DNA from: DATFDN01 sp963762525 | Lineage (GTDB): Bacteria; Pseudomonadota; Alphaproteobacteria; Acetobacterales; Acetobacteraceae | Direction of reading: 5' to 3' | Length of the DNA stretch: 64,000 nucleotides | NCBI GenBank assembly: GCA_963762525.1 | Contig: CAVXKT010000002.1 | Location: forward strand, 372,001-436,000 | Shown here: positions 37,554-46,909 of the stretch, piece after piece | Position numbering within the stretch: the first letter of the stretch is position 1 | Layout: every line of letters begins with the position of its first letter | Position numbers and translations under genes: made by a program | Notes under the pieces: generated by a model | The model's input: the letters and a program-made list of their open reading frames with translations, nothing else | What the model was told of the DNA's origin: nothing | The model's database searches: none

Positions 37554-38120
37554 ATGCAGACACAACCTTTCGTTCTGCCCGACCCGGTGGGCTGGCACGG
37601 GACCACGATCCTGTGCGTGCGCCGCGACGGGCATGTGGCGATGGCCGGAGACGGCCAGGTCAGCCTCGGCCAGACGGTCATCAAGGGCAATGCGCGCAAG
37701 GTGCGCCGCATCGGGCCGGGCGGCACCATCCTCTCCGGCTTTGCCGGCGCCACCGCCGACGCATTCACCCTGCTCGAACGTCTGGAGGCGAAGCTGGAAC
37801 GCTTCCCCAGCCAGCTCGAACGCGCCTGCGTCGAGTTGGCGAAGGATTGGCGTACCGACCGCTACCTGCGCCGGCTGGAGGCGATGATGGCGGTCGCCGA
37901 CCGCGACCGCAGCTTCACCCTCACCGGCACCGGCGACGTGCTGGAGCCGGAGGACGGCGTGATCGCCATCGGTTCGGGCGGCAACTATGCGCTGGCCGCA
38001 GCGCGCGCACTGGCAACCGTCGAGGGATTGTCGGCCGAGGAGGTCGCTCGCCGGGCGATGCGCATCGCCGCCGATATCTGCGTCTATACCAATGACAACA
38101 TCATCGTTGAGACTTTGTGA
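37554..38120 (+). CDS. hslV: ATP-dependent protease peptidase subunit HslV
   Basis: Threonine peptidase of the HslVU chambered protease. 188 residues, intact. A short propeptide is removed before the catalytic threonine at WHGTTILCVRRDGHVAMAGD. The core reads QVSLGQTVIKGNARKVRRIG and GSGGNYALAAARALATVEG. The N-terminal extension of about 15 residues before HGTT is longer than in E. coli but common in alphaproteobacteria. The hslU ATG is 1 bp after its stop, so the pair is an operon. Confidence 0.95.
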   Translation: MQTQPFVLPDPVGWHGTTILCVRRDGHVAMAGDGQVSLGQTVIKGNARKVRRIGPGGTILSGFAGATADAFTLLERLEAKLERFPSQLERACVELAKDWRTDRYLRRLEAMMAVADRDRSFTLTGTGDVLEPEDGVIAIGSGGNYALAAARALATVEGLSAEEVARRAMRIAADICVYTNDNIIVETL

Positions 38121-38121
38121 G

Positions 38122-39441
38122 ATGGAAGCTCCCACCTATTCCCCGCGCGAGATCGTCTCCGAGCTTGATCGCTTCATTGTCGGCCAACATGACGCCAAAC
38201 GCGCGGTCGCGGTGGCGCTGCGCAACCGCTGGCGGCGCCAGCAGCTCGGCGAGGCGATGCGCGAGGAGGTGGTGCCCAAGAACATTCTGATGATCGGGCC
38301 CACCGGATGCGGTAAGACCGAGATCGCGCGCCGGCTGGCGCGCCTGGCGCAGGCACCGTTCCTGAAGGTCGAGGCCACCAAGTTCACCGAGGTCGGCTAC
38401 GTCGGCCGCGACGTGGAAAGCATCGTCCGCGACCTGGTGGAGACCAGCCTGACGATGCTGCGCGACGCCTCCCGCAAGGAGGTGCAGGCGAAGGCCGAGC
38501 TGGCCGCCGAGGAACGGCTCATCACCGCGCTCGTGGGCGAGGGCGCCGCTGCCGATACGCGCTCGAAATTCCGCCGCATGCTGCGTAACGGCGAATTTGA
38601 GGATAAGGAGATCGAGGTCGCGGTAAGCGATGCCCCTTCGGGGTTGCCGATCGGCCAGTTCGACATGCCGGGGATGCCGCCCGGGCAGGTCATCAACCTG
38701 GGCGAGATGATGAAGGGCATGTTCGGCCGCCCGCCGCAGCAGCGGCGGATGGCGGTGCGCGCCGCCCGCGAGGCGCTGGAGCGCGAGGAGGCCGACCGGC
38801 TGCTCGACAACGATCGGCTGGCCAAGGATGCGGTCGCCCACGCGCAGAACAACGGCATCGTGTTTCTCGACGAGATCGACAAGATTGCGCGCTCTAGCGA
38901 AGGCATGATCCGGGGCGGCGACGTCTCGCGCGAGGGCGTGCAGCGCGACTTGTTGCCGCTGATCGAGGGCACCACCGTCAGCACCAAATACGGTCCGGTG
39001 AAGACCGATCATGTGCTGTTCATCGCTTCCGGCGCGTTTCACCTCGCCAAGCCCGCCGATCTGTTGCCGGAGTTGCAGGGGCGGCTGCCGATCCGGGTCG
39101 AGCTGGCGCCGCTGTCGCGCGACGATCTGCGCCGCATTCTGACCGAGCCCGAGCATTCGCTGGTCAAGCAATATGCGGCGCTGATGGGTACCGAAGGGGT
39201 GGTGCTCGAATTCGCCGACGACGCGGTGGACGCGTTGGCCGATCTGGCGGCCGACATCAACGATCGGGTGGAGAATATCGGTGCCCGCCGCCTGCATACG
39301 GTGCTGGAGCGGCTGCTCGAGGATATCAGCTTCACCGCCGCCGACCGCGCCGGCGAGACGATCCGCGTCGATGCGGCCTATGTCGCCGAGCGCGTGGCGC
39401 CGCTGGCGCAGAAGGGTGATCTGAGCCGATTTATCCTTTAG
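38122..39441 (+). CDS. hslU: ATP-dependent protease ATPase subunit HslU
   Basis: AAA+ unfoldase that feeds substrates to HslV. 439 residues, intact. Walker A is MIGPTGCGKTEIARRLA (near residue 57), the pore loop region is TEVGYVGRDVESIVRDLVE, the I-domain runs from about 110 to 240, Walker B is NNGIVFLDEIDKIA (near 244) and sensor II/C-terminus is NIGARRLHTVLERLLEDISF. The last residues QKGDLSRFIL form the tail that docks into HslV. A toxin-antitoxin pair follows after 70 bp. Confidence 0.96.
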   Translation: MEAPTYSPREIVSELDRFIVGQHDAKRAVAVALRNRWRRQQLGEAMREEVVPKNILMIGPTGCGKTEIARRLARLAQAPFLKVEATKFTEVGYVGRDVESIVRDLVETSLTMLRDASRKEVQAKAELAAEERLITALVGEGAAADTRSKFRRMLRNGEFEDKEIEVAVSDAPSGLPIGQFDMPGMPPGQVINLGEMMKGMFGRPPQQRRMAVRAAREALEREEADRLLDNDRLAKDAVAHAQNNGIVFLDEIDKIARSSEGMIRGGDVSREGVQRDLLPLIEGTTVSTKYGPVKTDHVLFIASGAFHLAKPADLLPELQGRLPIRVELAPLSRDDLRRILTEPEHSLVKQYAALMGTEGVVLEFADDAVDALADLAADINDRVENIGARRLHTVLERLLEDISFTAADRAGETIRVDAAYVAERVAPLAQKGDLSRFIL

Positions 39442-39442
39442 G

Positions 39443-39456
39443 GACGTTAATACGTC
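39443..39456. promoter_or_regulatory. inverted repeat upstream of toxin-antitoxin genes (candidate operator)
   Basis: The sequence GACGT-TAAT-ACGTC gives two perfect 5-base arms around a 4-base centre, 55 bp before the antitoxin ATG and just after the hslU stop. AbrB/MazE-type antitoxins normally bind inverted repeats in their own promoter, so this is a candidate autoregulatory site. It is short and could occur by chance. Confidence 0.3.
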
Positions 39457-39511
39457 GGTTGCAACGTGTCGATCGGCCTCCTAGTTTCGGGGGGTCGCCC
39501 GGAGCATTGCC

Positions 39512-39736
39512 ATGCTGACCCTGAAGCTCACCCAGATCGGAAACTCCGTCGGCGTGATCCTGCCGAAGGAGCTGCTCGGCAAGCTCGGCGTCGGCAAGGG
39601 GGACTTGCTCCACGTCATCGACACCCCGGACGGCGTGCGGCTTTCCACCGCCGATCCCGAGTTCGAGGCGCAAATGGAGGTTGCGCGCCGGTTGATGAAG
39701 AAGTGGCACAACGTCCTACGAGAACTTGCAAAGTGA
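39512..39736 (+). CDS. AbrB/MazE-type antitoxin
   Basis: 74-residue swapped-hairpin DNA-binding protein. It begins MLTLKLTQIGNSVGVILPKE, the AbrB/SpoVT signature, followed by LGVGKGDLLHVIDTPDGVRL. The C-terminal tail FEAQMEVARRLMKKWHNVLR is probably the disordered part that neutralises the toxin. Its stop overlaps the GTG start of the Doc-family toxin (GTGA), the usual coupled arrangement of type II toxin-antitoxin genes. Expected to repress its own operon. Confidence 0.88.
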   Translation: MLTLKLTQIGNSVGVILPKELLGKLGVGKGDLLHVIDTPDGVRLSTADPEFEAQMEVARRLMKKWHNVLRELAK

Positions 39737-40123
39737 CCGTTTGGGTCGCGCGCAAGCTCATCCTGGCAGTCCACGACGAGATGCTGGCCCGGTTCGGAGG
39801 CGCGAGCGGAAATCCGTGACGAAGGGTTGTCGGAGAGCGCCCTGGCGCGGCCGCTTAACCGCGCCGCGTACGGAGAGCCTGATATTGCTGAGCTGGCGGC
39901 GCTTTACGCCATCGCCATCGCGCGCAATCATCCCTTCGTTGACGGCAATAAGCGCGCTGCCTTCGGGGCAATGACCGTGTTTCTCTCCCTGAACGGTTTG
40001 GAACTGGAAGCGCCGGAGGTGGAAGCGGCCGAGATCACCTTGAAGATGGCCGCCCATTACATCGAGGACGAGGAGTTCACCGCGTGGGTGGTCGCCCATG
40101 CGACGGGTCCGGTCGAGGAGTAA
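39733..40123 (+). CDS. death-on-curing (Doc/Fic) family toxin (1 frameshift)
   Basis: Fic-fold toxin; the P1 Doc prototype phosphorylates elongation factor Tu. The GTG start overlaps the antitoxin stop. The N-terminal part reads VTVWVARKLILAVHDEMLAR. One surplus A near 39816 then shifts the frame to IRDEGLSESALARPLNRAAY. The catalytic Fic motif is HPFVDGNKRAAFGAMTVFLS, which keeps the His, Asp, Asn, Lys and Arg. The stop is TAA 40121-40123. Repaired length of about 129 residues is normal. The frame break may be a sequence error, or the toxin may be inactive in this strain. Confidence 0.87.
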
Positions 40124-40127
40124 CCTC

Positions 40128-40943
40128 ATGCAAGTCGCCATCGTCACCGGAGCGGGCTCCGGCATCGGCCGGGCGATCACCCTCGGGCTGCTGGGCGCCG
40201 GGGTGGACGTGGCCGGGGTCGATCGCGAGCCCGATCGGCTCGAGGAGGTGGCCGGAACCGCGCGCGGAGGGGCCGGCCGGTTCGCGCCGATCCGCGCCGA
40301 CCTTGCCGAGCCGGGCGAGTGTGAGCGGTCGGTTGTCGCGGCGCAGCAGGCGCTGGGGCCAATCGAGATTCTGGTGAACAACGCCGGTATCGGGCAGGGC
40401 GCCGTGCGCGCCGACCGGCGCCGCAATCCGATCCGGTTCTGGGAGGTGACGCCCGAGCAGTGGGCGCGCTTTGTGGCCGTCAACGCCACCGCGCCGCTGC
40501 TGATGGCTCGTGCCGTAGCGCCGGCGATGATGCGCGCCGGCAAAGGTCGGATCGTCACCGTCACCACCAGTCTCGGCACCATGCTGCGCGAGGGCTACAT
40601 GCTGTACGGCGCCAGCAAGGCTGCGGCGGAGGCGGGTGCCGCGGTCATGGCCGCCGACCTCACCGGCACCGGCGTCACCGTCAACGTGCTGGTGCCCGGC
40701 GGCATGACGGATACGCGCATCATTCTCGATCACGAGGTTGCGGATCGCACCCGCATGATCCGCCCCGAGGTCATGGTGGCGCCGCTGCTGTGGCTGATTT
40801 CCGACGCCGCCGCCGCCATCACCGCGCGCCGCTTCCTCGCGGTGCACTGGGACAATTCGCTGCCGCCGCATGAGGCGGCGGCGAAATGCGGGGCCCCGAT
40901 CGCCTGGACTGCTCTGGGAACGCTGCCGATCGAACCCGACTGA
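40128..40943 (+). CDS. short-chain dehydrogenase/reductase
   Basis: NAD(P)-dependent oxidoreductase, 271 residues, intact. The cofactor motif is VTGAGSGIGRAITLGLLGAG, the structural ILVNNAGIGQG follows, and the catalytic triad lies in IVTVTTSLGT (Ser) and YGASKAAAEAG (Tyr, Lys). Active-site downstream motif LVPGGMTDTRIIL. The aspartate in GVDREPDRLEE after the second strand suggests NAD preference. It starts 4 bp after the Doc toxin gene and is followed by a serine hydrolase. Substrate unknown. Confidence 0.88.
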   Translation: MQVAIVTGAGSGIGRAITLGLLGAGVDVAGVDREPDRLEEVAGTARGGAGRFAPIRADLAEPGECERSVVAAQQALGPIEILVNNAGIGQGAVRADRRRNPIRFWEVTPEQWARFVAVNATAPLLMARAVAPAMMRAGKGRIVTVTTSLGTMLREGYMLYGASKAAAEAGAAVMAADLTGTGVTVNVLVPGGMTDTRIILDHEVADRTRMIRPEVMVAPLLWLISDAAAAITARRFLAVHWDNSLPPHEAAAKCGAPIAWTALGTLPIEPD

Positions 40944-41007
40944 GGCGCTCATTCGCTTCGACCGGGGTCCTGTCTTAAAGTCACCCTTCGAGGGCGGGAG
41001 ATCGGCG

Positions 41008-42160
41008 ATGGCGATCGACGCGGTTTTGCGCGCGGCGGTGGAGCGGGGCGAGGTTCCGGGCGTGGTAGCGGTCGCCGGAACCGCCGAGCGGGTGATCCAT
41101 GAGGGCGCGTTCGGAGATCGGGGTCTCGATCAATCGGCGCCGATGGATTTGACCACGGTGTTCCGCATCGCATCGATGACCAAGGCCGTCACCGCCGTTG
41201 CCGCCATGCAGCTTGTGGAGGCCGGCAAGCTGCATCTTGATCGACCGGCCGCCGAGGTCACGCCCGGGCTCGCTGATCGACAAGTCCTGGAGGGGTTCGA
41301 TGCGGCCGGCCGTCCGAGACTGCGTCCGGCGCGCGGCGCCATTACGCTGCGCCAGCTGCTGACCCACACATCGGGTTTCGGCTACGACATCTGGAACGCC
41401 GACCTGCTGCGCTATCATCGCGAAACCGGGCTGCCGGCCTCGCGCACGGGCAAGCTGGCGGCGCTTGAAGCGCCGCTTACCGCCGATCCGGGAACGCGCT
41501 GGCAATACGGCATCGGCATCGACTGGGCCGGGCGCATGGTAGAGGCGGTGGCCGGCAAAGATCTGGAGCGGGTATTTCAGGAGCAACTGTTCGGCCCGCT
41601 CGGGATGCGCGACACGTCCTTCGTCGTCCGTCCGGACATGCTGGAAAGATTGGCGACAGTCCATGCACGCGGGCCGGAGGGCCTGGCGCCGATCAGCCTC
41701 GATCCCAATCCGCCGCGCGAGTTCTTCCCCGGCGGCGGCGGCCTTCACTCCACCGCCGCCGACTACCTTCGCTTCCTGCGGATGCTGCTCGGCGGCGGCG
41801 TGCTGGACGGTGTGCGCGTCCTGGCGCCGGAGACGGTGAAGGTGATGGGCCGGAATCACATCGGCGACATCGACGTGGAGGTGATGCGCTCCGCCGTGCC
41901 CGCGACGTCGAACGACGTCGCGCTGTTCCCGGGGATGCGTCAAAAATGGGGGCTCAGCTTCCTGATCAACACCGAGCCGGGGGCGGGTGGGCGGAGCGCC
42001 GGCAGCCTGGCCTGGGCGCGGCATCAACAACACCTATTACTGGATCGACCCGGCGCGCGGGGTGGCGGGGGCGATGTTCACCCAGATCCTGCCGTTTGCC
42101 GATCCGGCCGTGCTGCGGCTGCTGGAGAGCTTCGAGCGCGGCGTCTATGCGGCGTTGTAA
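41008..42160 (+). CDS. serine hydrolase of the class C beta-lactamase fold (1 frameshift)
   Basis: Esterase/beta-lactamase-like enzyme, about 383 residues. The ATG at 41008 lies behind GGGCGGGAG. The catalytic SxxK is in FRIASMTKAVTAVAAMQ (near residue 55). The YxN-like tyrosine motif is WQYGIGIDWAGRM, the usual third motif region is replaced near the C-terminus, and ITLRQLLTHTSGFGYDIW is family-typical. A surplus base near 42013 separates GSLAWA from GINNTYYWIDPARGVAGAMF; the stop is TAA 42158-42160. No signal peptide, so it is probably a cytosolic esterase (EstB-like) rather than a resistance beta-lactamase. Confidence 0.86.
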
Positions 42161-42247
42161 CGGCCGGCCGGGATCGGGTTACAATATCCGGCTTGACGCT
42201 CGCCCGGGGGTCCCGGACTATCGGCAATCACCGTGAGGACATCGTGA

Positions 42248-43390
42248 ATGGCTAACCCGGCACGCGGTCGGCCGAGCGCGTGGCCTGCCCGCGTGGCCGC
42301 CCTGATCGGCCTGACGCTCGGCGGCATGCTTCCCGTCGCCATGTCGGGCGCCCAGGAGCCTGCACCCGCCCCGGCGGCGCCTGCCGTTCCGGTCTCGGCG
42401 GTCGCAGCCGAGCGGCGGGATGTGCCGGTCACCCTGAACGGTCTCGGCACCGTGCAGTCGAACGCGATGGTCCAGGTGCATCCACGGGTGGACGGCACGC
42501 TGATGCAAGTGCCGGTCGCCGAGGGGCAGGAGGTCAAAAGCGGGCAGGTGATCGCGGTGATCGACCCCCGCCCCTATCAGGCGGCGCTCGATCAGGCGGA
42601 GGCCAAGCGCCAGCAGGACGCGGCGCAACTGGCCAATGCCAAGCGCGACTTGGCGCGGACCGGGGCGCTCGCCAAACAGGACTACGCGTCGCGTCAGCAG
42701 CTCGACCAGAACCAGGCGGCCGTGGCCCAGTCCACGGCGGCGGTCGCGGCCGACGCGGCGGCGGTCGAGGCGGCGCGGATCAACCTCGATTTCTGCGCCA
42801 TTACCGCCCCCTTCGACGGGCGGGTGGGACTGCGCCAGATCGACCCCGGCAACGTGATCCATGCCGCCGATCCGACGCCGATCATGACACTCTCGCAAAC
42901 CACCCCGATCGCCGTGGTCTTCACCCTGCCGCAGGAGGATCTGCCGCGCCTTGCGGCGGCCATGCACGCACGCAAGCTGGACGTGGCGGCGCTGCCGGCG
43001 GAGGGCGACAAGCCGCTGGATGAAGGCAAGCTGCTGACCATCGATAACGCGGTGGACCCGAGCACCGGCACGATCCGCGCCAAGGCCGAGTTCCCCAACG
43101 CCGCCGGCCAGCTCTGGCCCGGCCAGTTCGTGCGCGCGCGTTTGCTGCTGGACACCGTCAGCGGCGCCCTCACGGTGCCATCGGTGGCCATCCAGCACGG
43201 GCCGGACGGGCTGTTCGTCTATGTCGTCGCCGACGGCAAAGCGGAGCGCCGGAAGGTCACCGTGGCCAGTGATGACGGCAAGTTGGCGGTGGTGGCCAGC
43301 GGATTAACCGCCGGCGCGGTGGTGATCACGGACGGGCAGTCGCGCCTGCAGGACGGCACCAGGGTCACGGTGCGGAGCGCCGCGGCGTGA
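42248..43390 (+). CDS. RND efflux periplasmic adaptor (MdtA-like)
   Basis: Membrane-fusion protein of a tripartite drug or solvent pump. 380 residues, intact. The N-terminal hydrophobic segment AALIGLTLGGMLPVAMSGA exports it. The lipoyl halves are visible as GLGTVQSNAMVQVHPRVDGT and INLDFCAITAPFDGRVGLRQ, flanking an alpha-hairpin rich in alanine and glutamine. The beta-barrel ends VTVASDDGKLAVVASGLTAG. There is no lipobox cysteine. Its stop overlaps the GTG of the pump gene. No outer-membrane channel gene is adjacent. Confidence 0.9.
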   Translation: MANPARGRPSAWPARVAALIGLTLGGMLPVAMSGAQEPAPAPAAPAVPVSAVAAERRDVPVTLNGLGTVQSNAMVQVHPRVDGTLMQVPVAEGQEVKSGQVIAVIDPRPYQAALDQAEAKRQQDAAQLANAKRDLARTGALAKQDYASRQQLDQNQAAVAQSTAAVAADAAAVEAARINLDFCAITAPFDGRVGLRQIDPGNVIHAADPTPIMTLSQTTPIAVVFTLPQEDLPRLAAAMHARKLDVAALPAEGDKPLDEGKLLTIDNAVDPSTGTIRAKAEFPNAAGQLWPGQFVRARLLLDTVSGALTVPSVAIQHGPDGLFVYVVADGKAERRKVTVASDDGKLAVVASGLTAGAVVITDGQSRLQDGTRVTVRSAAA

Positions 43391-46300
43391 GCATCTCCGC
43401 CCCGTTCATCCGCCGCCCGGTCGGCACCTCGCTCATCATGGCGGCGCTGGTGCTGATCGGGCTCGCCGCCTATCCGTTCCTGCCGGTGGCGCCGCTGCCC
43501 CGCATCGATTTCCCGACCATCCTGGTTAACGCCAAATTCCCCGGCGCCAGCCCCGAGACCATGGCGAGCACGGTGGCGCAGCCGCTCGAGCGGCAGTTCG
43601 CGCAGATCCCCGGCATCGCGCAGATGACCTCGGTCAGCGTGCTCGGTCAGGCGCAAATCGTCATTCAGTTCGACCTCAACCGCAACATCGACGCCGCCGC
43701 CGGCGACATCCAGGCGGAGATCAATGCCGCCAGCGGGCAGTTGCCGAAAGACCTTCCCTCCTCGCCCACCTATTGGAAGATCAACCCTTCCGACAGTCCG
43801 ATCCTGATCCTGTCGGTGCAGTCCGACGCGGTGCCGCTGATCGAGGCGGACGACTATGCCGACAATATCCTGAGTCAGCAGATCTCGCAGATCTCCGGCG
43901 TCGGGCAAGTCTATATCGGCGGCGAGCAGAAGCGTGCCATTCGCGTGCAGGTCGATCCGGCCAAGCTCGCGGCGATGGGTCTGACGCTCGAAGATGTTCG
44001 CCCGGCGCTCGTGAACGCGACCGTGAGCGCGCCCAAGGGCACCATCGACGCCGATCGCCGCGCCTTCACCATCTATGACAACGACCAATTGACGCGGGCC
44101 GCCGAGTTCAACGACGTGATCCTGGCCTGGCGCAACGGCGCACCGATCCGCGTGCGCGACATCGGTCGCGCGGTGGACGGGCCGGAGAACGATACGCTCG
44201 CCGGCTGGCAGAACGGCAAGCCGGGCATCATCCTGCTGGTGTTCAAGCAGCCCGGCGCCAATGTCATCGACACCGTGGAGCGGGTGAAGCGGGCGCTGCC
44301 GCGGTTGGAGGCGGCGATTCCGCCCTCGGTCCATGTCGGCGTGGTGATGGACCGCACGCAGACCATTCGCGCCTCGGTCACCGACGTGCAGTTCACGCTG
44401 GCGCTCGCGGTCGCCCTGGTGGTGATGGTGATCTTCCTCTTCCTGCGCAGCTTCTGGGCGACCGTCATTCCCGCCATCACGGTGCCGGTGGCGCTGATCG
44501 CCACCTTCGCGGCGATGTACTTGCTCGGTTTCAGCCTGGACAACCTCTCGTTGATGGCGTTGACGATCTCGGTGGGCTTCGTCGTCGACGACGCCATCGT
44601 GATGCTCGAGAACATCCACCGCCACGTGGAGGAAGGGATGAAGCCCTTCGAGGCGGCGCTGAAGGGCGCCGGCGAGATCGGTTTCACCATCATCTCCATC
44701 AGTCTGTCCTTGATAGCGGTGTTCATCCCGCTGTTGCTCATGAGCGGGATCGTCGGCCGGCTGTTTCGCGAATTCGCGATGACGGTGGCGATCGCCGTCG
44801 CCGTGTCGGCCTTCGTCTCGCTCACCCTGACGCCGATGATGTGCGCCCGCTTCATGCGTCACGAAACCCGCGCGCACGGCCTGCTCTGGCGCGCGGTGGA
44901 GGCGGGCTTCGGCCTGCTGATCGGCTTCTATCGGCGCACGCTCGATGTCGCACTGCGACATAGCTTGTTTACGCTGCTTACCTTCTTCGCGACCGTGGCG
45001 GTGACGGTGTTCCTGTACGTCTATATCCCGAAGGGCTTTTTTCCGCCGCAGGATACCGGCGTGGTGATCGGCATCAGCGAAGGCGCCCAGGATGTCTCGT
45101 TCAAGGAGATGTCGCGCATCGCCGCGCGCATTGATAAGGTCATCGCCACCGATCCCGATGTGGCGGCATTCAGCACCACCGTCGGCTCGGGGATCGGCGG
45201 GCAGACGGTGAACAACGGCCGCATGTTCATCGCCCTGCGCCCGTTCGACGAGCGCCGCGGCGGCACGGCGCAGGACTTCATCAACCGCATCCGTCCGAAG
45301 CTTCAGGAGGTGGAGGGTGGGCAGCTGTTCATGCAGGCTTCGCAGGACATCCGGGTCGGCGGCCGGCTGTCGAAGACCGAGTATCAGTACACGCTGCAGG
45401 ACGCCGACCTGAACCAGCTGTTCGAGTGGGCGCCGCGGGTGCTGGATCGGCTGCGGAAATTGCCGATGCTGCGCGACGTCGCCACCGATCAGCAGATGTC
45501 GGGGCTGACCACCACGCTCACCATCGACCGCGACCAGGCGGCACGCCTTGGCGTAACCCCGCAGGCGATCGACGACACGATCTACGACGCCTTCGGCCAG
45601 CGGCAGGTGACGCAGTACTTCACCCAGATCAACTCCTACCATGTGATCCTCGAGGTATTGCCGGGACTGGTGAGCGACCCGGCCACGCTCAACCGGCTCT
45701 ATGTGCGGGCGGCGAACGGGGCGACGGTGCCGCTATCGGCGCTGTCGAAATGGACGACGGCGCCGGTGCGGCCATTGTCGATCAGCCATCAGAGCCAGTT
45801 CCCGGCGGTGACGATCTCCTTCAATCTCGCCAAGGGCGCGGCGCTCGGGCAGGCGGTGGACGCCATCAGTGCGGCGATGGCCGAGATGCGCACGCCGGCG
45901 GCGTTGCAGGGCACCTTCCAGGGCACGGCGCAGGCCTTCCAAAGCTCGCTCGCCGGCCAGCCGTTGCTGATCGCGGCGGCCCTGATGACCGTGTACGTGA
46001 TCCTCGGCGTGCTGTATGAGAGCTACATTCTGCCGCTGACCATTCTGAGCACGCTGCCTTCGGCCGGCGTCGGCGCTCTGCTGATGCTGTTGGCGGCCGG
46101 CTACGATCTCTCCGTGATCGCGCTGATCGGCATCATCCTGCTGATCGGCATCGTCAAGAAGAACGGCATCATGATGGTGGATTTCGCCATCACCGCCGAG
46201 CGGCGGGACGGGCTGACGCCGATCGAAGCGATCCGCCAGGCCTGCCTGCTGCGCTTCCGCCCGATTCTGATGACGACGATGGCGGCGATGCTGTCGGGTC

Positions 46301-46512
46301 TGCCGCTGATGCTGGGCCATGGCGCCGGATCGGAGCTGCGCCGCCCGCTGGGTTTCGCGATGGTCGGCGGACTGGCGCTGTCGCAGGTGCTGACGCTCTA
46401 CACGACGCCGGTGATCTACCTCTATCTCGACCGGCTCCAGCACTGGCTGGCGCCGCGCCGGGCCGCCCGCGTCCCCACCTTGGCGGCGAAGCTGGGGGCG
46501 ACCGGGGATTGA
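43387..46512 (+). CDS. RND efflux inner-membrane pump (MdtB/AcrB-like)
   Basis: Proton-driven exporter, 1,041 residues, intact. It begins with the first span (FIRRPVGTSLIMAALVLIGL), and the conserved FPTILVNAKFPGASPETM porter start follows. Transmembrane helix 4 carries the proton-relay aspartate pair in VGFVVDDAIVMLENIHRH (near residue 398). Helix 10 carries the lysine in IVKKNGIMMVDFAI. The PN/PC porter segments and the docking region are present, matching the MdtBC/MuxBC branch, which often acts as a heteromeric pair; only one pump gene is present here. It ends 79 bp before tRNA-Ala on the other strand. Confidence 0.93.
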   Translation: MSISAPFIRRPVGTSLIMAALVLIGLAAYPFLPVAPLPRIDFPTILVNAKFPGASPETMASTVAQPLERQFAQIPGIAQMTSVSVLGQAQIVIQFDLNRNIDAAAGDIQAEINAASGQLPKDLPSSPTYWKINPSDSPILILSVQSDAVPLIEADDYADNILSQQISQISGVGQVYIGGEQKRAIRVQVDPAKLAAMGLTLEDVRPALVNATVSAPKGTIDADRRAFTIYDNDQLTRAAEFNDVILAWRNGAPIRVRDIGRAVDGPENDTLAGWQNGKPGIILLVFKQPGANVIDTVERVKRALPRLEAAIPPSVHVGVVMDRTQTIRASVTDVQFTLALAVALVVMVIFLFLRSFWATVIPAITVPVALIATFAAMYLLGFSLDNLSLMALTISVGFVVDDAIVMLENIHRHVEEGMKPFEAALKGAGEIGFTIISISLSLIAVFIPLLLMSGIVGRLFREFAMTVAIAVAVSAFVSLTLTPMMCARFMRHETRAHGLLWRAVEAGFGLLIGFYRRTLDVALRHSLFTLLTFFATVAVTVFLYVYIPKGFFPPQDTGVVIGISEGAQDVSFKEMSRIAARIDKVIATDPDVAAFSTTVGSGIGGQTVNNGRMFIALRPFDERRGGTAQDFINRIRPKLQEVEGGQLFMQASQDIRVGGRLSKTEYQYTLQDADLNQLFEWAPRVLDRLRKLPMLRDVATDQQMSGLTTTLTIDRDQAARLGVTPQAIDDTIYDAFGQRQVTQYFTQINSYHVILEVLPGLVSDPATLNRLYVRAANGATVPLSALSKWTTAPVRPLSISHQSQFPAVTISFNLAKGAALGQAVDAISAAMAEMRTPAALQGTFQGTAQAFQSSLAGQPLLIAAALMTVYVILGVLYESYILPLTILSTLPSAGVGALLMLLAAGYDLSVIALIGIILLIGIVKKNGIMMVDFAITAERRDGLTPIEAIRQACLLRFRPILMTTMAAMLSGLPLMLGHGAGSELRRPLGFAMVGGLALSQVLTLYTTPVIYLYLDRLQHWLAPRRAARVPTLAAKLGATGD

Positions 46513-46591
46513 GCTTGCGATGCGGCTGAGACCCCGATAATCCCGGCCGGAGCCAGCACGTCCCGCGGCTGGTATAAGCCCAAAGAGGCGA

Positions 46592-46667
46592 TGGTGGAGC
46601 TGAGGGGGATCGAACCCCTGACCTCCTCATTGCGAACGAGGCGCTCTCCCGGCTGAGCTACAGCCCC
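46592..46667 (-). tRNA. tRNA-Ala(CGC)
   Basis: The minus strand folds as a 76-nt tRNA with a 7-bp acceptor (GGGGCTG with CAGCTCC), D-arm GCTC/GAGC, anticodon stem CCTCG/TGAGG with loop TTCGCAA, and T-loop GTTCGATCC. The anticodon is CGC at 46632-46634, reading the alanine codon GCG, which is abundant in this GC-rich genome. The 3' CCA is encoded (46592-46594, as TGG on plus). Confidence 0.95.
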
Positions 46668-46764
46668 TTGGCGGGCGGCGCGGAACATGCGTGCCGGCCC
46701 GGCGCAAGTCAAGCACACCAGGCGAGTTGTGGCCGCACCCTTCCGGGCGATAGAATCGCCCTCG

Positions 46765-46852
46765 GGATGGGTGGCCGAGCGGTCGATGGCAGCGGTCTTG
46801 AAAACCGCCAGCCCGCAAGGGCTCGTGGGTTCGAATCCCACCCCATCCGCCG
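46765..46852 (+). tRNA. tRNA-Ser(TGA)
   Basis: A class II tRNA with acceptor GGATGGG/CCCATCC, a D-arm beginning GTGGCCGAG, an anticodon stem GCGGT/ACCGC with loop CTTGAAA (anticodon TGA at 46799-46801), a long variable arm AGCCCGCAAGGGCT and T-loop GTTCGAATC. The 3' CCA is not encoded; the genome has CCG after the discriminator G. The defence island begins immediately downstream. Confidence 0.95.
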
Positions 46853-46909
46853 GAGCCGGGCGAAATCAGTGTTCAGACAAAAGCCTACAGAAGGCGCGAG
46901 CTTCCTTTG

